From positions 11,059,858 through 11,123,857 of the forward strand of contig ML681967.1 in assembly GCA_007922195.1 (NCBI GenBank): a stretch of 64,000 bases of DNA, given 5' to 3'. This DNA is from Podocnemis expansa (lineage: Eukaryota; Chordata; Testudines; Podocnemididae). Both the position numbers and the translations under genes were made by a program. Below the pieces are notes generated by a model that was not told the DNA's origin, ran no database searches, and saw only the letters and a list, made by a program, of their open reading frames with translations. Below are positions 57,191 to 64,000 of this stretch, one piece after another. How positions within the stretch are numbered: the first letter of the stretch is position 1; each line of letters begins with the position of its first letter.

Positions 57191-58618
57191 GCAGCAAGGC
57201 AGATAAGCTAGAGCTGCACTTTGGGAAAGTCCAGGGCAAGGTACAACCAGCACAAAGACCCCGGCTCCTCTGCACCTGTCACCTGCGGAGTGAGAACCCA
57301 CCACAGACACAGCTGTGGAAGAAGCATAGCCTTACCACAGAAGAAACTGCCACATTACAGCCTGCAGCTCCATTCAGTCCAAGTTTCTGGGCTGACTCAG
57401 ACCCTTGGCTGATGTTCCAACACTGATACAGCCCCTGTGTAAATGAGTAAATATAATGGGAGGCTTCCTTTGCCTGTTGGATAAGGGATACTTGAAGACC
57501 CTGTGGCTAGGGCTTCCATTTTTGCCTCCAGTCCTGGGCTCTGAGACGTGGTTAAACGCGTTCCAAAGGGGGCAGCCGTATTAGTCTAGTTCAGCAAGCA
57601 GTGGGGGGGTTGGAGAACTCTGCAAGGAGTTCTGTGACACTTACATAAATTTATTAGTCTTTAAATGCCACAAGACTCCTTGCTTGTTATGGTTAAACAT
57701 GGCGCTGTGTTTTGGGATATGAACTCAGCTGGGAAAAGGCAAGGGAAGAGGAGAAAATATTGATTTTATGTGATGGCAAACTTAGAGGAACTGTGTATGT
57801 GTGAACTGTAACCCAAGAACCAAGTTTCACCAGAGTGGCTTCTACCTTTGAATGTCTCCATATTTTGGGTGCTCAGCTTTTAGCACCTTGTGATTAATAT
57901 ACAGAGGTATTCAGAGTGTGAACTGTTTGGCGCAGAGACCATCTTTTTGGTCTGTTTTTGTACAGTACGTAGCACAATTGGGTCAAGGTCCATGACTGTG
58001 ACACTGAGGCACTACCGTGATACCAATCAAATGTAATAAAAAATGCTGATCACTGGCAGCTGAAATGGCCCCAATTCAGCTCTATTGGGAAAAAGCTGAC
58101 CCAATCTGATTTTGTAAGATAGCTTGTTATTTATGATTTCCTCTTAGTTACAGCTTTTCTAATGGTCATGGATCAGTCCCCTCTCTTCACTGGTGCCCCT
58201 CAAGAAAGGTGTCCCGCAGGCATCTTGCTTCAGTCCATCCCTACACCCCCATCTCCCAGAGCCCTGCCAAACTCTCTTCCAACACTCTCTCAGGCTGAGA
58301 CTTTCAAAGGCTAAAGACCCACATCACAACACAAAACCTGGACACATGGAGCTACTGGGCCTGACTGGGACCTCTTGCAGAGGAGGGTTGGGAGAGAGAG
58401 CTGCAAACACTCCCCAAACTGCAGAGAGAGAAGGGAAGTACGAAACAACCCAGGGCAGGCACAGCTGCTTCAGAAAGACTTGACCTAGACACTTCGTCCT
58501 TTCCCCCTTGGGCCTTGGGATGACATCCGTTGGAAAGAGATGTGGCTGTTTCCCTGCCTTCTCCCCTCCCTTTCCAACAGGGAGAACTTCAGAGTACTGG
58601 GAATTGACAGGCCAGGAC
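57191..58618. other. Intergenic between the mirrored XRE blocks
   Basis: Apart from the PLE hairpin (57566-57690) and a dispersed-repeat tail at 57935-58037 (TTTTTGTACAGTACGTAGC, as near 6320 and 24815), no feature was identified. Confidence 0.45.
57566..57690. mobile_element. PLE-tail hairpin, degraded
   Basis: AGCCGTATTAGTCTAGTTC is the outer PLE end. TGCAAGGAGTTCTGTGACAC is followed by its inverse, AATGCCACAAGACTCCTTGC. Confidence 0.65.
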
Positions 58619-59042
58619 CAGGGCCGTAATATGGGCAGGACAACTGGGGCAAGGCCCCAGGAGCCGGATTTTAGCGAGCGCCAGCAGGGCTGGCAGTCGC
58701 AGACCCTACCTGGCCCCGAAGGTACATTCCTCCAGGCACCAGCTTGGGGCTGGGGCTGCGGGAGATATTAATCTCCTACCCTGCCCCTGAACATGCTCAG
58801 ATGCAGTCAGTGGGGAGAAGCCTGTTGCAGCCACGCCACCACTACCAGGTAGCCGCTCCCCTGAGGACCCACGGCCTGCAGCCAGGTAAGAGGGAAGGTG
58901 CCCCACCTGCCAGGCAGGAGACTCTGTGGGGAAGCCACCCAGCCTGGTGGAGCCTGTGGATGGATCAGGCCCCGGGCTGGGTCGGGGAGGCCACCTTTGG
59001 GGCTGCTTGCCCTGGATGCCAGAGCCCCTAGTTCTAGCCCTG
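58619..59042. mobile_element. GC-rich hAT-like element
   Basis: It begins CAGGGCCGTAATATGGG and ends CCTAGTTCTAGCCCTG, inverted. It shares GGCCCCAGGAGCCGGATTTT and the GGGGCTGCTTGCC phrase with other members of the family. No clear target duplication. Confidence 0.6.
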
Positions 59043-59320
59043 ATGCTGTCACCTTAAAGTGATGGTGGAAGATGATCAGGGGCTTTCTGAAGGCTGTATA
59101 GTGCTGTGGATCTCCCCTATGGGTAGCTGCAGCTAATCTGTCCCTGCTCCCTTCTCACCCCTCATCTGGCCCTCCCTCATTGCAGGCAATGTTGTTGGAG
59201 GAATCATGTCCTCTGTGCTGCCCTTTTCACCTCCTCTATCTCTCCAACCCCACCTCCTGCTGTTCCTCCTCCCCTCCACCTTCCCTCCCTGTTTGCAGTG
59301 GCACAGGTAGGGAAACTCTA

Positions 59321-59359
59321 CCAAACGGCTTCTCACGCAAACCTGGGCAATCGTTAACC
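59321..59359 (-). promoter_or_regulatory. Putative AHR/ARNT enhancer block, right copy of an inverted pair
   Basis: The reverse complement contains TTGCGTGAGAAG (XRE core at 59334-59340) preceded by TTGCCCAGGT. It matches 36 of 39 positions of 56989-57027 in inverse orientation; weaker similarity continues past the block (both have CAAACAGGG about 30 bp on). Such mirror symmetry is expected between divergent CYP1A genes. Confidence 0.62.
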
Positions 59360-59483
59360 CAAGTCTGAGCTAGGCCTTCCTAAGCAGAAAGCGCTGTCAC
59401 TGAAGGGGGGGTCTCTGATAAACTTTGACAACCTGTAGCAGGTTTCACCCAGAGTTCAGATGGCCTGGGGGGTAAGTCCTGGC

Positions 59484-59965
59484 CAGGGCAGGAACTAGGT
59501 GTTCTGGCACCCAGGGCAAGCAGCCCCAAGGGCACCCTCTCCTGACCCAGTCCAGGGCCTGTTCTGTCCCCAGCCACCCCCAGGAGGTGGCAGGAAGCCC
59601 CGGCAGCAGGCAAGTCCCCAGCCACTGCCTGCCTGGGCAGCTTCCCCACTGAGTCCCCTGGCTGGGTGGGTGGGGCACCTTCCCCCTTACCTGGCTGCAG
59701 GCCATGGCTCCCTGGTGGAGCTGCCATCTGGAAGTGGCAGCGTGGCTGCAACAGGCTTCTCCCCCCACCCCCCAAGCATATATCTGAGCATGTTTAGGGG
59801 CAGGGCAGAATATTAAAATCTCCCACAGCCCCATCCTTAGCCTGGTGCCCAAAGGAATATACCTTTGGGGCCAGGTAGTGTCTGCAACTGCCGGCCCTGC
59901 TGGTGCCCTCTAAAATTCGGTGTTTGGGGCTTTGCCCCAATTGCCTTCCCCAAGTTACGGCCCTG
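59484..59965. mobile_element. GC-rich hAT-like element, inverted relative to 58619-59042
   Basis: It begins CAGGGCAGGAACTAGG and ends AAGTTACGGCCCTG. The order of internal phrases is reversed relative to 58619-59042 (AGCAGCCCCAAGG near its left end). Confidence 0.6.
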
Positions 59966-60787
59966 GACAGTATTAATCCGTCCATATCTTCAGTGAGCTT
60001 CCACTGGGATTGGATTTCCTTCGCTCAAGCACAGCAGAAATTCTGGCCCCACGGAAGTCAACAGCAAAACTCCAATGCCTGGATTTTCCTTTTCATGCAC
60101 AGAATAACAGAAGAAAATCTGGTCTTTTTCATTTCCATTAGTGAAGGACTTATAAGAAGCAGATTTGGACTCTTCAGCTCCTAATCACATCTTCTAAAAG
60201 CCCTAATTCTTTCCAAATATCTTCTCATTTCCAAGCTGCTCCATATGCCCATGGTCCAAAACCAGCCTCTGCCCCAAACCTGAGAGACTCATGACAAATC
60301 CCATGAAATAACTGGGAGTTTGTCTGCTGGAGGGCCAAGTAAAAACGGCCTCAAGACCTGGCCTAATAATGATCATTAATACCAACAAGCACATAAGTTG
60401 GCACTTGTGATTTAAGGAAGGGACGGGAAGAGTTGGAAGGGGAGAAAAGCCAGAGAGAAATTCCATGTTCAGTAGGAATATTTTCACTGGACCTTGCTTC
60501 AAAATGTGGCCCTGGTCCTGTGCTGGCGTTTACTAGCATAAACTGCTGGGATTCCACACAGCAGATCCCCAGACGGCCGGTGAAGCCTGTACTTTTAAGC
60601 AAGGTAGATAGATGGCACCAGGCCCTTAGGAAGAATGGAATCAATAAAGCAAGGAGAGAGCTGAGAGAATGACAGTCCCAGAGCGGTTATTTTCCACGAG
60701 AAGACAAAGTGAATAACTACTGAACAGAAGACCCTGGAAAGGGCATGGGCATGGACCTTGTCCCAGTGGAAAGATGTATGTATTTCA
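59966..60787. other. Intergenic, no gene recognised
   Basis: The ORFs on both strands here are short and without domain content. No repeat was placed. Confidence 0.45.
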
Positions 60788-62587
60788 CATTCTTCTTTGA
60801 GAGCTGCTCAGACACATTCAGTGTTAGGTGTCTACGTGCCGCAGTACATGATAGGTCGGAAGCTTTTTGCCCTAGCCTGTCAGAGCAGGTTCGGAGGCCA
60901 ACACCCCCTCTGGACACTCCCGTGGCTATATATATGGCCCTGACCCTGATCCTCCCCAATTCCTTTCTCCACCTCAGCGACAGGCTCAGAACAGCCGGCT
61001 CCTTGGGAACACAAGTGCCTGTCATGTTAATTGTATGAGTCGTTCATTTGGATTAGAATACCTGTTTGTGGACATCATTCCACCAAGAACTGGTGCTTCT
61101 CAGAATGTGCGAGATTGGAGCTGGAAGATCACTCCTGACAGCCGCCTAAGATGCTAGGCTTCAAACCCTGCGTTTCTTGTGGCAAGGCCTTCCCGTAGGA
61201 TGACCCCTCATGAGAAGTGCCTTCAGTGCCTGGGTGAGTCTCACCAGGCCACTGTCTGCTCCATCTGTCAGTGCTTCAAGCCAAAGATGCTGAAAGACAG
61301 TGAGCAAAGGCGCCATGTGTTGGTCCTGGAGCAAGCACAGCAGCCTGTCCCTGGAGAATTGGGGTTGCCTTTGGGCCGGCACTGCATGCAAGGTTGGCAC
61401 CGGAGCCTTCTCAGCGCCACTCCCCTCGGGAGCAGAAGACGATGCGGTCAGCGTCAACATCGGTGCCAAAGTGCACTTGCCACTCTAGTTCTCCCTGCCC
61501 AGGCCCTTCTCAGCACTGGGGGCAGGAGACGGCACAGATTCCCACAACCCCAGATGCTTGCAAGGTGGCAAAGGCTCTTCTGCTCTTGCCTATGCCTACC
61601 CCTCCAAAACCCCCAAAGCAATGAGGAAAGCCTGCTTTCCTTTCAGGAAAGTGGTCTCCTTTAGGACGGCACTGCTCTCTAGCACCTAATACGGTGCTGA
61701 GCTCCCCAACGCCACAAGGGGAAGGAAAGAGGCTGGTCAGCACCACCCTGGACCCTACCCTAAAACACCCTAGATCATTCTTGACTTCCCCCTGCCACTG
61801 CAGTGCCACTACATCGCTGGCACAACTTACGCAGTCCGGCACCAAGTCACCTCTGCCAGCGCACCAAAAAAGCTCTCGCTCCCTGAGTCTGGAGGAGATC
61901 ACTCCCTCCAGAAGGGGCAGTTGAGCTCAGGGACAGTCACCGGCAGTGAGTGCCTATTGGTAGCAATCTCATGAATGGTCGGTACTGAGGGAAGTCCCCT
62001 CTCAACAGGTTGTTCATGGTACCGCAGAGCCACAGACCATACTTGTAAACCCAGATAGGACATTGAACCCTACACCAGGGTGAGGTAGGGAGGACATCAT
62101 GGCACATTTTGACCTTCTATGCCAGTAACTGCCCACATGGGCATAAAGGTCGAGCCCATTAAGAGAGACCAGGACCCCTTATTTGACCCCGGGTTAACAT
62201 CTCCCCCAGATGCGATAGTGGTGCTGCTGCACGCCAGCGTATATGATGGTGCCAGATCTCACTGGCAAAGCCCGGCCTCCATTTCTCCAGTGTCGGACAC
62301 AGAAGGCCAGGTCCCACTGGAGAACTTCCCTTTCCTGGTCCATCATCTGACTCCAAGTCCCTGGATTGTTGGGTCCCATGCCAAGGTCCAGAGAGGCAAG
62401 ACAACTGGAGATCCTTGGCAGAAAGGTGTACTCAACTTCTGCCTTCCCGCTATGCATAGCTAACCACCAGGTGCTGGTGGATAGATACACCCTAGACATA
62501 TGGGACTCTTTAAGAAGGGTTAGAGACCTCCTTCCCCAGGGGCATAGGAAGGATTATGAATCCCTCATACTATTGGAGAGCTTTTAA
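60788..62587 (+). mobile_element. Second DIRS-like copy, truncated
   Basis: The left terminal repeat (CATTCTTCTTTGAGAGCTGC to about 61150) and gag sequence are homologous to 32667-34190 plus 36531-37030. It ends abruptly in gag near 62587, so the 3' part is missing. It preserves the uninterrupted GGCACATTTTGACC site where the other copy carries the Harbinger-like element. Confidence 0.82.
61151..62587 (+). pseudogene. DIRS gag-like ORF, frameshifted and truncated
   Basis: ATG at 61151. 'SCGKAFP' is followed by a frameshift near 61193, then 'PHEKCLQCLGESHQATVC' and 'SICQCFKPKMLKDSEQR', a Cys/His head as in the first copy. Around 62420-62570 'RKVYSTSAFPLCIANHQVL' and 'YTLDIWDSLRRVRDLLPQGH' match the conserved gag core. 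Several shifts make it non-functional. Confidence 0.8.
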
Positions 62588-63570
62588 AAGACAAGTCAAA
62601 CTAACCAAAAATGATCCAAAAATCAAAGACAGATGTTTCAAAAAGGGAGGCAAATGACAATGGGTCCAGGTCTGCAGCCTTTACTCTCCTAAGAAGTCCC
62701 AGTAAAGTCCATTGAACTACTCAGATGAGTAAGGATCAGGGAGAGGAACATGTATCAGTTTACTGTGACCAGACTGATGCTGTGAAGAATTCTTGGATGA
62801 ATTCTTTGTGCATTACACAATAGTGACCTGTCAGTGGGAACAACTACAAGACTTAAATGGTTAATTAACACATGAACAGTTATATAACCTCATGGCAGGC
62901 ATCACTCCATAACTATGACTTGTCTAGAGTAGGAATTAATGTCAAGTGTACACATGGCAGTGTACAGTTTAATATATGCTATTTGCTAGTCAAGTTAATT
63001 CCTCAGCCGTTCTAGAGGCATAGCCAGAACTGATTTTTCAGCAAGGACTGTGATTGACAAGGGTGGGCACAAACCTTGTGTCACAAGCAAAACAGCCACT
63101 TTTACAGAGGCTGATAAAAACGTGAGATTAATTGCTTAAATGCTGAAAGCAGGCTCGCCAATTAACATGGATGGGCCATGGCCCACCCATAGCTATGTCA
63201 CTGCTTGGCCATTTCGGCACATTAAAAGCAATGTACCTTGCCTACATGAGACTTTTCAAACAGTGAGTTAGAAAGTGTTAGCCAACATAGTCTCACAATA
63301 CAGCTTTTATGCTAGCCCAGACAAAAGACACAGGGCCTTGGAATTCTCCCACATTGAACCTTCTGAGTAGCTAGCACCTATTTTTCAGTGCAAGAACAAA
63401 ATGCCACCAAAAATTACTATAGTATCAAGTTCGTACAATTAGAGCCCGTTTCTGAAGTCAATGGAAGTTTGCTCATTTACTTCACTGGGATTGTGATCTG
63501 ACGCTTAAAGCAGGTCAATCCAGCAAACACTTTGTTAAATCTTAGTGCCTACCTACACAGCATTTTGCCT
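62588..63570. other. Intergenic, no gene recognised
   Basis: No ORF or repeat of note. A short palindromic phrase, GGGCCATGGCCCACCC, at about 63173-63188 resembles hAT ends but lacks a partner. Confidence 0.45.
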
Positions 63571-63630
63571 TACAAACAAGGAGTCTTTTTAAAGACCAAC
63601 AAGTTTATTTATTGCATGAGCTTTCACATA
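63571..63630 (-). mobile_element. PLE 3' tail fragment, inverted arm
   Basis: AAACAAGGAGTC, AGACCAACAAGTTTATTTAT and GCATGAGCTTTC match the reverse complement of the PLE tail with a short deletion. No second arm is seen before the window ends. Confidence 0.65.
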
Positions 63631-64000
63631 ATTTCACAGAGTTGGGAGGAATTTTACAGAAACAAAATGGAGACCAGAGTCACATGGGCAAGTCCTGGTA
63701 ACTCAACAAGCCTCTTTGTAGGCCCACTGTATCTATGATTTCCTTAACAGGCCATTAAGAAAACAATGAAATGAGTGTGTCTTAGAGGTACAAATTCCAG
63801 GTTGAAATACAGATATAGCAAACATATTCATAGCTTCTAATACCAACATGACACATATACACAAACAATATAATCATTCACAGCAAATTATAATCTTTCT
63901 ATTGGTATCCAGACCAAGATGCCACATCTCATAAGGATAATTGTAATTTTGAAATATTGATATGAAATAATATTGTAAATGATCTTCTAAATCCAGACAG
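63631..64000. other. Unassigned end of window
   Basis: About 370 bp of AT-rich sequence; no gene or repeat was identified. Confidence 0.4.

Noticed and set aside
1..64000. tRNA, rRNA or snoRNA genes
   Set aside because: No cloverleaf with A and B boxes or other RNA-gene signature was noticed by eye. tRNA-like stretches fall within MIR-type SINE fragments. A covariance-model scan would be needed to exclude small RNAs.
59400..64000. Coding exons of a second CYP1A gene
   Set aside because: No 'PGPxG', I-helix, ExxR or heme-loop translation was seen on the plus strand; if a divergent gene exists, it starts beyond the window.

Overview
This window is vertebrate nuclear DNA with one host gene and a very dense layer of transposable elements. 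Nothing bacterial, plasmid-like or CRISPR-like is present. The repeat mix points to a sauropsid, most likely a turtle: CR1 LINEs with an esterase-type ORF1, Penelope-like elements (PLEs), DIRS-like tyrosine-recombinase retrotransposons, long solo LTRs, many hAT and Harbinger-like MITEs, and worn MIR-type SINE fragments. The species call is an inference from repeat content; no species-specific marker was seen.

The host gene is a cytochrome P450 family 1 subfamily A gene on the minus strand (31384-51719). All six coding exons (exons 2-7 in the usual CYP1A numbering) can be placed by splice sites and conserved protein motifs. Exons 3, 4, 5 and 6 measure 127, 90, 124 and 87 bp. The I-helix, K-helix ExxR and heme-cysteine motifs are intact. 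Exon 2 carries two separate frameshifts, so this copy is either a young pseudogene or contains two sequence errors. About 5-8 kb upstream lie three AHR/ARNT-type response elements (XREs). Two of them sit in 39-bp blocks that match 36/39 in inverted orientation (56989-57027 and 59321-59359), which fits a head-to-head CYP1A pair whose second member would lie beyond the right edge.

Layout. 1-31 kb is intergenic and repeat-rich: MITEs, a solo LTR (2953-4291), a CR1 fragment split by a hAT (6365-8021), PLE tails and hairpins, GC-rich hAT-like elements, and a PLE with RT and GIY-YIG modules and an inverted partial copy at its head (28100-30330). 31.4-51.7 kb is the CYP1A gene. Its intron 6 is 15.7 kb long because of nested insertions: a hAT element (32572-46113, 8-bp target duplications still identical) holds a DIRS-like element (about 32667-46032). 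The DIRS in turn holds a Harbinger-like element (34207-36527) with a minisatellite and PLE tail inside, a CR1 LINE with both ORFs (39201-43382) and a second solo LTR (43590-45096). 51.7-60 kb is the upstream flank with the XREs, more MITEs and PLE hairpins. 60.8-62.6 kb is a second, truncated DIRS copy that preserves the empty site of the Harbinger insertion. The last 1.4 kb holds little that can be recognised.

The signals most worth a second look are the mirrored XRE blocks, the four-deep nest in CYP1A intron 6, and a series of short self-complementary PLE mini-elements, one of which has a perfect 10-bp target duplication and so looks mobilised as a hairpin unit.
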